This document shows positions 1 through 7,857 of a DNA stretch of 13,165 bases, one piece after another; position 1 is the first letter of the stretch, and each line of letters begins with the position of its first letter. The position numbers and the translations under genes are program-made. Location: NCBI GenBank assembly GCA_905202055.1, contig CAJKQK010000057.1:1-13165 (forward strand). The letters run 5' to 3'. Origin of the DNA: an uncultured Oxalobacter sp. Its GTDB lineage: Bacteria; Pseudomonadota; Gammaproteobacteria; Burkholderiales; Burkholderiaceae_D. The notes beneath the pieces are model-generated. The model was not told the origin of the DNA. It worked only from the letters and a program-made list of their open reading frames with translations, and did not search any database.

Positions 1-139
1 GTTCTCCCGAGGCTTTGTCACGCCACCGATCGGTCGTGGCAACAGCGATACTGGTGACCTGTTCACCACTTGGCAGATAGCGATTTTCCGGATCGCGGCC
101 GAGATTACCGACAATGATAACCTTGTTGATCGACGCCAT
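1..139 (-). CDS. ssb: single-stranded DNA-binding protein SSB, N-terminal part (cut by window edge)
   Basis: The minus strand from the ATG at 139 reads MASINKVIIVGNLGRDPENR and continues with a YLPSGEQVTSIAVATT-like stretch and W-R-D-K. This is the start of the OB-fold of bacterial SSB, the tetrameric protein that coats single-stranded DNA in replication, repair and recombination. About 46 codons are present; the rest of the OB-fold and the acidic C-terminal tail lie outside the window. An AGGAG ribosome binding site (146-150, minus) sits at good distance from the ATG and fixes the start. The gene is divergent from uvrA, a common arrangement in proteobacteria. Its probable promoter is at 229-234, giving a leader of roughly 80 nt that contains a strong hairpin. 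Confidence 0.95.
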   Translation of the reverse strand, partial: MASINKVIIVGNLGRDPENRYLPSGEQVTSIAVATTDRWRDKASGE

Positions 140-179
140 GACTTTCTCCTGATAGACGTATTTACTGGTTCAGTTCAGA

Positions 180-213
180 TTTATGAATGAGTCAAAACCA
201 ACTCATTCATAAA
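180..213 (-). promoter_or_regulatory. 13-bp perfect inverted repeat in the ssb leader
   Basis: Positions 180-192 (TTTATGAATGAGT) and 201-213 (ACTCATTCATAAA) are perfect reverse complements separated by 8 nt. The repeat lies between the probable ssb -10 box (229-234, minus) and the ssb ATG (139), so it would form a hairpin near the 5' end of the ssb transcript, or act as an operator just downstream of the promoter. It is AT-rich and not followed by a T tract on the minus strand, so a simple terminator is unlikely. Its function is not known to me. Confidence 0.6.
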
Positions 214-228
214 CCACAATTATGCAGC

Positions 229-234
229 ATTATA
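229..234 (-). promoter_or_regulatory. probable ssb promoter -10 box
   Basis: The minus strand reads TATAAT here, a perfect sigma-70 -10 hexamer, about 90 nt upstream of the ssb ATG. At 17 bp spacing the -35 position is TACAGA, only 3 of 6 matches. A better-looking TTGTAC lies at a 20-bp spacing (255-260). The -10 is convincing, the -35 is not. Confidence 0.5.
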
Positions 235-344
235 AGCCAGCGGCGCCCCGATCTGTACAAGTGACGCTGTCCGTACAACAAATCTTTTGAATGCCTGCTT
301 TTCGTCAATATGAGACGGATCCTGTGAAAGATTTGCAAATAGGT

Positions 345-350
345 TATAGT
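345..350 (+). promoter_or_regulatory. probable uvrA promoter -10 box
   Basis: TATAGT matches the sigma-70 -10 hexamer in 5 of 6 positions. The -35 position at 17-bp spacing (CTGTGA, 322-327) is weak. Transcription would start near 357, directly before the LexA box at 362-377, leaving a leader of about 50 nt. Confidence 0.45.
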
Positions 351-361
351 ATCGAATTGGC

Positions 362-377
362 CTGTATATATTAACAG
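362..377 (+). promoter_or_regulatory. LexA (SOS) box upstream of uvrA
   Basis: The site CTGTATATATTAACAG fits the canonical proteobacterial LexA operator CTGT-N8-ACAG exactly, with the AT-rich centre seen in strong sites. It lies 12 bp after the uvrA -10 box and 28 bp before the uvrA ATG, so bound LexA would block uvrA transcription and release it on DNA damage. uvrA is a known SOS gene in E. coli, where the uvrA-ssb intergenic region also holds a LexA site. Here the site is about 128 bp from the ssb -10 box, so it probably controls only uvrA. Confidence 0.85.
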
Positions 378-405
378 TTCACTTTGTTTGACTATATTGC
401 CTTCC

Positions 406-3270
406 ATGACTGAAGAACAAGGAAAAATCGTTATCCGGGGCGCTCGCACGCATAACCTGAAAAACATTCAGATCGACCTGCCGCGCAACAAACTGATTGT
501 CATTACCGGACTGTCCGGCTCCGGAAAATCCTCGCTCGCATTCGATACGCTCTATGCCGAAGGGCAGCGTCGTTATGTTGAATCGTTGTCGGCTTATGCG
601 CGCCAGTTTTTGCAGCTGATGGAAAAACCGGACGTCGACCTGATCGAAGGCCTTTCCCCTGCTATCGCGATCGATCAGAAAGCGTCGTCGCACAATCCGC
701 GTTCGACGATCGGGACCGTTACGGAAATTTACGATTACCTGCGTCTTTTGTACGCCCGTGTCGGGACGCCTTTTTGTCCGGAACATCCGGAAAATCCGCT
801 TGCCGCCCAATCCGTTTCGCAAATGGTCGATGCTGTGATGGCGATGCCCGAAGGCACCCGCCTGATGATTATGGCTCCCGTCGTCGCCAACCGGAAAGGG
901 GAACACGTCGATCTTTTCGAGCAGATGCAGGCACAGGGATACATCCGTTTCCGCGTACAAAGCGGAACGAAAAAAGCGGCCGTCTTCGACGTGGACAGCA
1001 TTCCGTCGCTCAAGAAAAATGAAAAACACACCATCGATGTCGTTGTTGACCGTGTGAAGGTCAATCCTGATATCAAGCAACGTCTGGCTGAAAGTTTTGA
1101 AACAGCCCTGAGACTGGCTGAAGGCCGGGCATTGACGGTCGATATGGATACCGGAGAGGAACAGGTATTTTCCAACCAGTTCGCCTGTCCTGTCTGCGGC
1201 TATTCGATTCACGAACTGGAGCCGCGCCTGTTTTCATTCAACAACCCGATGGGTGCCTGCCCGGATTGTGACGGTCTCGGCCATATCGAATTCTTCGACC
1301 CGAAACGGATCGTGCTTCACCCCTCTCTGCCACTTGCTTCAGGTGCGATCAAAAGCTGGGACAGACGCAACCCGTTCTATTTCCAGATGTTGCAGGCACT
1401 GGCCGACCATTATCATTTCAATGTGGAGACACCTTACGAGGAATTACCGGAAGACATCCAACAGGTCATCCTGTTCGGTTCCGGCAAGGAAAAAATCGCC
1501 TTTACCTATACCAACGCCCAGGGCCGTCCCTGGGTTCGGGAACATACTTTTGAAGGCGTCGTGAACAATCTGGAACGGCGTTACCGCGAAACCGATTCGA
1601 TGGCTGTCCGCGAAGACCTTTCCAAACTGATCAACGAACGGGAATGCCCGACCTGTCACGGCGCACGTTTGCGCGTTGAAGCCCGCTTCGTCAAGGTCGG
1701 TGACGGCGATCAGGCTCGGACAATTGATGAAATCACCCGTTTGCCACTGAACGAGGCACTGGCCTATTTCGAAACGCTGTCGCTGACCGGAGCAAAAAAA
1801 GAAATCGCTTCGCGTATCGTGAACGAAATCGTGTCGCGCCTGCATTTTTTGAATAACGTCGGGCTGGATTATCTTTCCCTTTCACGCAGCGCGGAAACGC
1901 TTTCAGGTGGAGAATCGCAGCGTATTCGCCTGGCTTCGCAAATCGGCAGCGGCCTGACCGGTGTCATGTACGTACTTGATGAACCGTCTATCGGCCTGCA
2001 CCAGCGCGATAATGACCGCCTGATCGCAACGCTGAAGCATTTGCGTGATATCGGCAATACCGTCATTGTCGTCGAGCATGACGAAGATGCCATACGCACA
2101 GCCGACTTCATTGTCGATATGGGTATCGGTGCAGGCGTTCACGGCGGTAATGTCGTTGCCAGCGGATCGCCAGCCGACATCCTGGAATCGAAAGAATCCC
2201 TGACGGCAAAATACCTGAACGGTTCACTTGCCATTGCTGTTCCGAAAAAACGAGTCAAGCGGAATACGGACAAGCAGCTTGTCATCAAGGGCGCTACGGG
2301 CAATAACCTGAAAAAAGTGACGCTGAAGCTGCCGGTAGGCTTGCTGACCTGTGTCACGGGTGTTTCCGGCTCGGGCAAATCGACCCTTGTCAACGACACG
2401 CTTTATGCGGCCGTGTCCCGTCATATTTACGGTTCCCAGACCGAACCCGCACCCTTTGAATCCATCGAGGGACTGGAACATTTCGACAAGGTCATTTCCG
2501 TCAACCAGGCGCCTATCGGCCGGACGCCACGTTCCAATCCGGCAACCTATACCGGCCTGTTCACGCCGATCCGCGACCTGTTTGCAGGTGTTCCACAAGC
2601 GCGTGAGCGTGGTTATACGGCTGGCCGTTTTTCATTCAACGTCAAAGGCGGTCGCTGTGAGTCCTGTCAGGGCGACGGTGTCATCAAGGTTGAAATGCAC
2701 TTTTTGCCGGACGTATATGTACCCTGTGACGTCTGTCATGGCAAACGGTATAACCGCGAAACGCTTGAAGTCACCTACAAGGACAAGAACATTTCCGACG
2801 TGCTGAACATGACAGTCGAGGAAGCGCATGAGTTTTTCAATGCCGTTCCGTCCATCGCCCGCCGTTTGCAAACCCTTCTGGACGTTGGCCTCGGTTATAT
2901 CCGGCTGGGCCAAAGTGCGACGACCCTGTCCGGAGGTGAAGCCCAGCGCGTCAAACTGTCGCTGGAACTGTCGAAACGGGATACGGGACGGACGCTCTAC
3001 ATTCTGGACGAGCCGACTACAGGCCTTCATTTCCATGATATCGACATGCTGCTGAAGGTTATCCACCGATTGCGCGACCAGGGCAATACCGTCGTCATCA
3101 TCGAGCACAATCTCGATGTGATCAAAACAGCTGACTGGATCGTCGATCTGGGTCCGGAAGGCGGTGCCGGAGGCGGCCAGATCATTGCGACAGGCACACC
3201 GGAAGATATCGCGAAAGAAAAAGCCAGCATGACGGGCAAATACCTCGGTTCCATGCTGAAGAAGAAATAG
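406..3270 (+). CDS. uvrA: UvrABC excinuclease subunit A
   Basis: UvrA is the ATP-dependent damage-recognition subunit of nucleotide excision repair; it acts as a dimer and loads UvrB on damaged DNA. The 954-residue product has the doubled ABC layout of the family. The first Walker A is GLSGSGKSS (residues 35-43), followed by a zinc module with C261, C264, C285 and C288 and a first LSGGESQR signature with Walker B DEP near 525. The second Walker A is GVSGSGKST (652-660), followed by a zinc finger with C751, C754, C774 and C777 and a second LSGGEAQR with DEP near 868. All are intact. E. coli UvrA has 940 residues. I chose the ATG at 406; the frame is open to a TTG at 388, but neither start has a clear Shine-Dalgarno sequence. 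A LexA box precedes it and a terminator lies 43 bp after its stop. Confidence 0.98.
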   Translation: MTEEQGKIVIRGARTHNLKNIQIDLPRNKLIVITGLSGSGKSSLAFDTLYAEGQRRYVESLSAYARQFLQLMEKPDVDLIEGLSPAIAIDQKASSHNPRSTIGTVTEIYDYLRLLYARVGTPFCPEHPENPLAAQSVSQMVDAVMAMPEGTRLMIMAPVVANRKGEHVDLFEQMQAQGYIRFRVQSGTKKAAVFDVDSIPSLKKNEKHTIDVVVDRVKVNPDIKQRLAESFETALRLAEGRALTVDMDTGEEQVFSNQFACPVCGYSIHELEPRLFSFNNPMGACPDCDGLGHIEFFDPKRIVLHPSLPLASGAIKSWDRRNPFYFQMLQALADHYHFNVETPYEELPEDIQQVILFGSGKEKIAFTYTNAQGRPWVREHTFEGVVNNLERRYRETDSMAVREDLSKLINERECPTCHGARLRVEARFVKVGDGDQARTIDEITRLPLNEALAYFETLSLTGAKKEIASRIVNEIVSRLHFLNNVGLDYLSLSRSAETLSGGESQRIRLASQIGSGLTGVMYVLDEPSIGLHQRDNDRLIATLKHLRDIGNTVIVVEHDEDAIRTADFIVDMGIGAGVHGGNVVASGSPADILESKESLTAKYLNGSLAIAVPKKRVKRNTDKQLVIKGATGNNLKKVTLKLPVGLLTCVTGVSGSGKSTLVNDTLYAAVSRHIYGSQTEPAPFESIEGLEHFDKVISVNQAPIGRTPRSNPATYTGLFTPIRDLFAGVPQARERGYTAGRFSFNVKGGRCESCQGDGVIKVEMHFLPDVYVPCDVCHGKRYNRETLEVTYKDKNISDVLNMTVEEAHEFFNAVPSIARRLQTLLDVGLGYIRLGQSATTLSGGEAQRVKLSLELSKRDTGRTLYILDEPTTGLHFHDIDMLLKVIHRLRDQGNTVVIIEHNLDVIKTADWIVDLGPEGGAGGGQIIATGTPEDIAKEKASMTGKYLGSMLKKK

Positions 3271-3313
3271 AGTTTCCTTATTCCAGAGGCCAGACGGATG
3301 CATGCTGCTTCAA

Positions 3314-3343
3314 AAACAAACCCCTCGAAAGAGGGGTTTGTTT
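3314..3343. terminator. bidirectional intrinsic terminator between uvrA and the antiporter gene
   Basis: A 13-bp perfect stem (3314-3326 with 3331-3343) with core CCCCTC/GAGGGG closes on a GAAA tetraloop. The plus strand continues as T-rich sequence (TTTATTTT), and the minus strand also runs into T residues from the A-rich left flank. It lies between the convergent stops of uvrA and the antiporter and can serve both. Confidence 0.9.
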
Positions 3344-3404
3344 ATTTTCATCGTATTATCGCGCCCCTGTCGCCGGACCCGATTCATAAAAGCGATTCAG
3401 AACT

Positions 3405-5384
3405 CTAAAGCAACACATTTTCGGCCAGGTTGATGCCCTCTGAAGTCCCCCGTAATACAAGAACATCGTTTTCCTGAAAAACCAGACTGTCGGAAACCTT
3501 GATTCTTTCCTTGTCGCGCCGGACAAGCGTGATTTCGACCTGGGAGACAGGCAAATCGACTTCCTGAACCGTCTTTCCGATCGCGCTTGCACCGGGCGGC
3601 AAAGTCAGGGCATGCAACCTCCAGTAAGAATCCGTTTCGGTCGAAATGACATCGCTTTCTCCAAGAAAATATTCCCTGAGTTTGCTGTAGCGTGACGAAC
3701 GGACATGCTGAACACGCTTGAGAATGCGCTTCATGGGTATGCCGTACAGCATATAGGCGTATGAGGTCAGGACCAGACTGCTTTCGATGATTTCCGGAAC
3801 GACTTCATCCGCACCGGCAGCCTTTAACTTGTCGAAATCACTTTCGTCATAACTGCGCACGATAACCGGTAAATTGGGCGCCATTTCCTTGGCAAAGTGC
3901 AGGATTCTCAACGCCGCCTGCGTATTGGCGAAGGTGATAATCAGCGAAGACGCGCGATGTATCCCTGCCGCGACAAGACTTTCCCTGCGAGTGGCGTCAG
4001 CATAAGAAACGCTGGCTCCGGCCGTCTCCGCCTTGCGGACCCGCTCGAGATCGAGATCAAGCGCCCGGTAAGGAATTTGTTCCTCCTCGAGCAAAGTCGC
4101 AATATTCTGCCCGGTACGCCCGAAACCGGCCATGATCACGTGCTGTTGCAATGACATGGCGCTGCTGGCGATTTTCGTCAGTTCAAGAGACTGCTGCACC
4201 CACTCGTTGGAAGAAAAACGCATCACGATCTTGTCGGAATTCAAAATGATGAAGGGTGCAATCAGCATCGACAATACCATAGACACCATCGTGACCTGCA
4301 AAAGCCAGGGCTCGACCATATTCAAACCGGCAATCTGGTTAACGAGCACAAAGCTGAATTCGCCAGCCTGCGCCAGCGCCAGACCGGTTTTCAGGCTGAC
4401 GCCCTTTGAAGCGCCGAACAATTTCGTCAGCCATGCTGCCAGTGCAAATTTGTAGAGAAAAGCGAGAACGACAATCAGGATGACAAGCCACCAGTAGGTG
4501 AAGACGACGCGCATGTCCAGCATCATGCCAATGGTAATGAAGAAAAGCCCCAGCAGAACATCGCGGAACGATTTGATATCGACGTCCACCTCGTTTTTAT
4601 AACGGGTTTCGGAAATCAGCATGCCGACGATAAAGGCACCCAGTTCCATCGAAAGCCCTGCTTTCTCCGTAATCCATGCAGCGCCCAGTGTGATCAACAG
4701 CAGGTTCAGCATGAACAATTCCTGCGAGTTCCGGCTCGCGACCAGCGAAAGCCATTTGCTCATCATCTTTTTTCCGAAGAAAAGCAGCAGCATCAGAACC
4801 AGTGCCGTTTTACCCAGCGCCAGTCCGATCAGCAGCCAGATGTCGCCCGTTCCCCGGGACAGGGTCGGCACGATGATCAGCAGCAGGACGACGGCCAGAT
4901 CCTGAAACAACAGGATACCGATGACACGCCTTCCGTAATCCGTTTCCAGCTCCATGCGCTCTGCCAGCATCTTGGAAACGATGGCGGTCGACGACATCGC
5001 CCAGGCACCGCCCATCGCCAGCGCGGCCTGCCATGTGGTTGTCCCGAGTGTGGGAAGAAGAAAGACAATCGCGAGAGTGATGATGATCGATCCCAGGATG
5101 GAAATCGATACCTGGGCCAACCCGAGACCGAACACGATTTTTCTCATCGCAAGCAACTGCGGCAGGGAAAATTCGAGACCGACGGTAAACATCAGGAAAA
5201 CAACCCCGAATTCAGCCAGCCCTTCAAGTGACTGGGCATCGCTTACCAGCCCTGTCGAGTAGGGCCCGATGACGGCTCCGACAGCCAGATATCCCAAAAT
5301 CGAAGGGAGTTGAAAGGAGCGGAAAATCACTACCCCGATCACGGCAGCACCCAACATCAAAAGGACGAATTCCAGGGAATGCAT
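3405..5384 (-). CDS. CPA2-family cation:proton antiporter, KefB/YbaL-like, with RCK domains
   Basis: This is a 659-residue inner-membrane protein. Residues about 1-385 form many hydrophobic helices of the Na+/H+ exchanger fold, including LLFQDLAVVLLL, which carries the Q-D pair (Q161, D162) typical of the CPA2 group. Residues about 414-535 are an RCK_N (TrkA-N) Rossmann domain with GFGRTGQ at its nucleotide-binding turn and the GADEVVPE motif near its end. Residues about 590-659 look like an RCK_C (TrkA-C) domain. The protein probably exchanges K+ or Na+ for protons under nucleotide control. E. coli KefB and KefC are about 600-620 residues. I use the ATG at 5384 because the protein then begins directly before the first helix; an in-frame TTG at 5462 would add 26 residues. 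Neither start has a strong Shine-Dalgarno sequence. The exact ion and any glutathione control cannot be told from the sequence. Confidence 0.9.
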   Translation of the reverse strand: MHSLEFVLLMLGAAVIGVVIFRSFQLPSILGYLAVGAVIGPYSTGLVSDAQSLEGLAEFGVVFLMFTVGLEFSLPQLLAMRKIVFGLGLAQVSISILGSIIITLAIVFLLPTLGTTTWQAALAMGGAWAMSSTAIVSKMLAERMELETDYGRRVIGILLFQDLAVVLLLIIVPTLSRGTGDIWLLIGLALGKTALVLMLLLFFGKKMMSKWLSLVASRNSQELFMLNLLLITLGAAWITEKAGLSMELGAFIVGMLISETRYKNEVDVDIKSFRDVLLGLFFITIGMMLDMRVVFTYWWLVILIVVLAFLYKFALAAWLTKLFGASKGVSLKTGLALAQAGEFSFVLVNQIAGLNMVEPWLLQVTMVSMVLSMLIAPFIILNSDKIVMRFSSNEWVQQSLELTKIASSAMSLQQHVIMAGFGRTGQNIATLLEEEQIPYRALDLDLERVRKAETAGASVSYADATRRESLVAAGIHRASSLIITFANTQAALRILHFAKEMAPNLPVIVRSYDESDFDKLKAAGADEVVPEIIESSLVLTSYAYMLYGIPMKRILKRVQHVRSSRYSKLREYFLGESDVISTETDSYWRLHALTLPPGASAIGKTVQEVDLPVSQVEITLVRRDKERIKVSDSLVFQENDVLVLRGTSEGINLAENVLL

Positions 5385-5692
5385 GGAAAGAAATGGCTTT
5401 CTTTTCAGATTAAAAATAAAATTCGGACAAAATATCAGGACATTAAAACGTCCCTTTTCCAAACCGGCAAGCTGACTCGAGAAATGTTACAAACCGGCTT
5501 TTTCTGACTGTCATTGTATCGAAATTTATCGCTGAATGACGCCCGGGTTTGTGTCTAAGTGTTACAAGTTATACCGATAACAATGTGAACGTCTGTAAAA
5601 TACGACTTTTAGGCAGGATACCCCCTAAGGACAGAGAGTATTCTTTATCGTTTGGCGAAATCCTGTCCGGATAATTCGTTTATACTTTCACA
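5385..5692. other. divergent intergenic region, antiporter / kdsD
   Basis: This 308-bp stretch has no credible gene and must hold the promoters of the antiporter (minus) and of the kdsD-hpf operon (plus). On the minus strand TACAAT at 5513-5518 is a plausible -10 box, but its -35 is weak. On the plus strand TAAAAT (5596-5601), GATAAT (5670-5675) and TATACT (5681-5686) are -10-like, none with a good -35 at normal spacing. The octamer TGTTACAA occurs twice in direct orientation (5485-5492 and 5560-5567), a possible regulator site. No sigma-54 -24/-12 element was found. Confidence 0.5.
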
Positions 5693-6709
5693 ATGAACTC
5701 TGAAGCTATAAAAAACAAACTGTCCGTTGATCCGGATCGCATGTTGAAGCTCGCGGATGAAACGCTGGCAATTGAATCGCATGCGCTCGAATCGTTGAGA
5801 AAACGGTTTATTGAAGAAGACGCCGGACATTTCATTCAATCCGTCACCCTGCTATTGAACTGCAAGGGACGGGTTGTCGTTTCCGGCATGGGCAAATCCG
5901 GTCACATCGGCCGGAAAATCGCCGCGACACTGGCCTCAACGGGAACTCCTGCCATGTTTGTCCACCCCGGCGAAGCGGCTCATGGCGATCTGGGCATGAT
6001 CACACATGACGATGTTTTCATCGCGCTTTCCTATTCAGGGGAAGCCAGCGAATTGATGTCGATCGCCCCGATCATCAAACGGATGGGAACGAAACTGATT
6101 GCCATGACAGGACGTCCGGATTCCAGTCTGGCTCAACTGGCTGACGTACATTTGAACGTACATGTTGAAAAAGAAGCCTGTCCGCTGAATCTGGCACCGA
6201 CAGCCAGTACCACGACAACTCTGGCCCTGGGCGATGCTCTGGCCATTGCCGTTCTCGACGCACGTGGATTCCGTGAAGACGATTTTGCCCGTTCCCATCC
6301 GGGCGGTGCACTGGGACGCAAATTGTTGACACTGGTCTCGGACGTGATGCGTGCCGGCGACGACGTTCCTGTCGTCACAGCGGACACGCTTTTATATGAC
6401 GCCCTCTTCGAAATCACCAAAAAAGGCATTGCCATGACCGCTGTCGTCGACGATGCAGGTCGTGCAATCGGTGTTTTCACAGATGGCGATCTTCGCCGCC
6501 TGATAGAAAAACAGCATAACTTTTCGAATCTCGTCATCCGTGACGTCATGTCGAAAAACCCGAGAACCATCGGTCCCGACAAACTGGCGGCGGAAGCGGT
6601 CAGCATTATGGAAAGATTCCGGATCAACCAGCTTCTGGTAACCGATAATGACGGAAAACTGATCGGCGCATTACACATACATGATTTGACGGAGGCCAAG
6701 GTAATCTGA
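5693..6709 (+). CDS. kdsD: D-arabinose-5-phosphate isomerase
   Basis: KdsD converts D-ribulose 5-phosphate to D-arabinose 5-phosphate, the first committed precursor of Kdo in lipopolysaccharide. The 338-residue product has the family layout. A SIS domain (about 45-190) carries GMGKSGHIGRK and HPGEAAHGDLGM, and two CBS domains follow (about 217-275 and 283-336). Residues matching the E. coli active-site set K59, E111, E152 and H193 are seen at a constant offset of nine: K68, E120, E161 and H202. E. coli KdsD has 328 residues. It is the first gene of the operon, and its TGA overlaps the kdsC ATG by one base. The ATG at 5693 has no recognisable Shine-Dalgarno sequence. Because of the CBS domains it could also be named kpsF or gutQ, but position beside kdsC and lptC favours kdsD. 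Confidence 0.95.
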   Translation: MNSEAIKNKLSVDPDRMLKLADETLAIESHALESLRKRFIEEDAGHFIQSVTLLLNCKGRVVVSGMGKSGHIGRKIAATLASTGTPAMFVHPGEAAHGDLGMITHDDVFIALSYSGEASELMSIAPIIKRMGTKLIAMTGRPDSSLAQLADVHLNVHVEKEACPLNLAPTASTTTTLALGDALAIAVLDARGFREDDFARSHPGGALGRKLLTLVSDVMRAGDDVPVVTADTLLYDALFEITKKGIAMTAVVDDAGRAIGVFTDGDLRRLIEKQHNFSNLVIRDVMSKNPRTIGPDKLAAEAVSIMERFRINQLLVTDNDGKLIGALHIHDLTEAKVI

Positions 6710-7236
6710 TGAATATGGAATTGTTAGGCAAATTAGCCAAAATCAAGTTGATGATTTTCGATGTCGATGGCGTGCTCACCGATGGCAAACTGAATTACGG
6801 CCAGGATGGTGAAATAATGAAAAGTTTCAACGTACTGGACGGACACGGCATCAAGCTTTTGAAACACGCCAATGTCGAAACCGCCATTGTCAGCGCCCGC
6901 AATACCCCTATTGTTTTAAAACGCGCCACTGATCTGGATATCGACCACGTCATTCAGGGAGCGGGCGACAAACGTGCCGCCCTAGAAACCCTGCTGGAAA
7001 AAACAGGGTTCGAAGCCGAACAATGCGGTTACATTGGCGACGATATCATCGATTTGCCGATATTGACCCGCGTGGGAGCGGCTTTCACCGTGCCGAACGG
7101 TCATGTCGAAGTCCTGTCGCGCGTCGATCACATCACGCACCGTGCTGCTGGCGACGGTGCGGTTCGCGAAGTCTGTGACATGATTTTGACTGCGAAAGGG
7201 TGCTATACCTCTGTTCTGGAGACTTTCCTGAAATGA
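6709..7236 (+). CDS. kdsC: 3-deoxy-D-manno-octulosonate 8-phosphate phosphatase
   Basis: KdsC removes phosphate from Kdo 8-phosphate to give Kdo, in the cytoplasm. The 175-residue protein is a capless (C0) HAD phosphatase. Motif I is DVDGVLTDG with nucleophile D18 and acid/base D20, motif II is S62 in IVSARN, motif III is K88 in GAGDKRA, and motif IV is GDDIIDLP (110-117). All catalytic positions are present. E. coli KdsC has 188 residues. The start overlaps the kdsD stop as TGATG; AAGG (6698-6701) is a suitable Shine-Dalgarno, and GGAGG (6691-6695) lies further up. A second ATG at 6715 is possible. Its end overlaps the start of lptC by 4 nt. Confidence 0.95.
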   Translation: MNMELLGKLAKIKLMIFDVDGVLTDGKLNYGQDGEIMKSFNVLDGHGIKLLKHANVETAIVSARNTPIVLKRATDLDIDHVIQGAGDKRAALETLLEKTGFEAEQCGYIGDDIIDLPILTRVGAAFTVPNGHVEVLSRVDHITHRAAGDGAVREVCDMILTAKGCYTSVLETFLK

Positions 7237-7838
7237 TGACGAGTGCCAGATCCGCCTTGCGAATACGTTTGACCATTATTTTTCTGGTCGTGCTGTTTCT
7301 TACGCTGGGTAGCATGTGGGTCAATATGGTCATCAGGAAAACGGCCATGGATGCTTCTTCGGATGTTCAAAGGACGGACCCGGACTATATTGTCGAAAAT
7401 TTCCGCTATTTCAATATAAAACCGACCGGTGAGGCGCAATACGAGGCCAAGGGGTCCAAAATGACCCATTATCCGGCAGATGATACCTACCTGATTGAAA
7501 ATCCGGTTCTGATCACCCAAAACAAAAATGACCAGATCGAAACGATTTCTTCAAAAGAAGCCTTTGTGGAAGATTTCAACAGCAAGGTCCACATGCGGGA
7601 AAATGTCGTCATGCAAAGGGATGCGACTGCCGGGAAAGGACCTCTTACGCTGACTTCGGAATATGTCCTTGTTTTCCCGGATGAGGAAGTCATGACAAGT
7701 GACAGGGAAGTTGTCATCAAGAGCGACAATTCTACCGTAACCGGTGTTGGCCTTCATGCGAACAATGCGACGCGTGAAGTGCAGATATCCAACCGGGCCC
7801 GAGTCACTTATAATCCTCCTGGCGCTGCCAAAAAATAA
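7233..7838 (+). CDS. lptC: LPS export system protein LptC
   Basis: LptC is a bitopic inner-membrane protein that takes lipopolysaccharide from LptBFG and passes it to LptA. The 201-residue product has a short basic N-terminus, one transmembrane helix (about 13-33) and a periplasmic part of beta-strand character, as in the LptC/YrbK family. Like other members it is poorly conserved in sequence, so the call rests on its size, topology and place between kdsC and lptA. The ATG at 7233 overlaps the kdsC stop (ATGA); a second ATG at 7236 follows directly. GGAG at 7218-7221 is 11 nt before the first ATG, which favours 7233. The frame runs open to an upstream start at 7200, but that would bury the membrane anchor behind 11 unusual residues. 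Confidence 0.88.
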   Translation: MMTSARSALRIRLTIIFLVVLFLTLGSMWVNMVIRKTAMDASSDVQRTDPDYIVENFRYFNIKPTGEAQYEAKGSKMTHYPADDTYLIENPVLITQNKNDQIETISSKEAFVEDFNSKVHMRENVVMQRDATAGKGPLTLTSEYVLVFPDEEVMTSDREVVIKSDNSTVTGVGLHANNATREVQISNRARVTYNPPGAAKK

Positions 7839-7857
7839 ATTAGGTCCACAGACGATA

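Noticed and set aside
388..405. Extension of uvrA to a TTG start at 388
   Set aside because: It would add six residues that are not part of the family N-terminus; the ATG at 406 fits the UvrA start better.
379..1212. A 277-codon open frame on the minus strand within uvrA
   Set aside because: It lies fully antisense to strongly conserved uvrA coding sequence, has low-complexity shadow composition and no recognisable domain.
2632..3303. A 223-codon open frame on the minus strand at the 3' end of uvrA
   Set aside because: Antisense to the second UvrA ATPase domain; it looks like a shadow frame of codon bias, with no known motif.
5385..5462. Extension of the antiporter to a TTG start at 5462
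   Set aside because: The 26 added residues are not antiporter-like, no ribosome binding site precedes the TTG, and the ATG at 5384 starts just before the first helix.
5463..5692. Sigma-54 promoter before kdsD, suggested by rpoN in the same operon
   Set aside because: No GG-N10-GC element in a suitable context was found; TTGGCG at 5652 lacks the matching -12 GC.
7744..7857. Extension of lptA upstream into lptC
   Set aside because: It would place 38 residues before the clear signal peptide, which must be N-terminal in a periplasmic protein.
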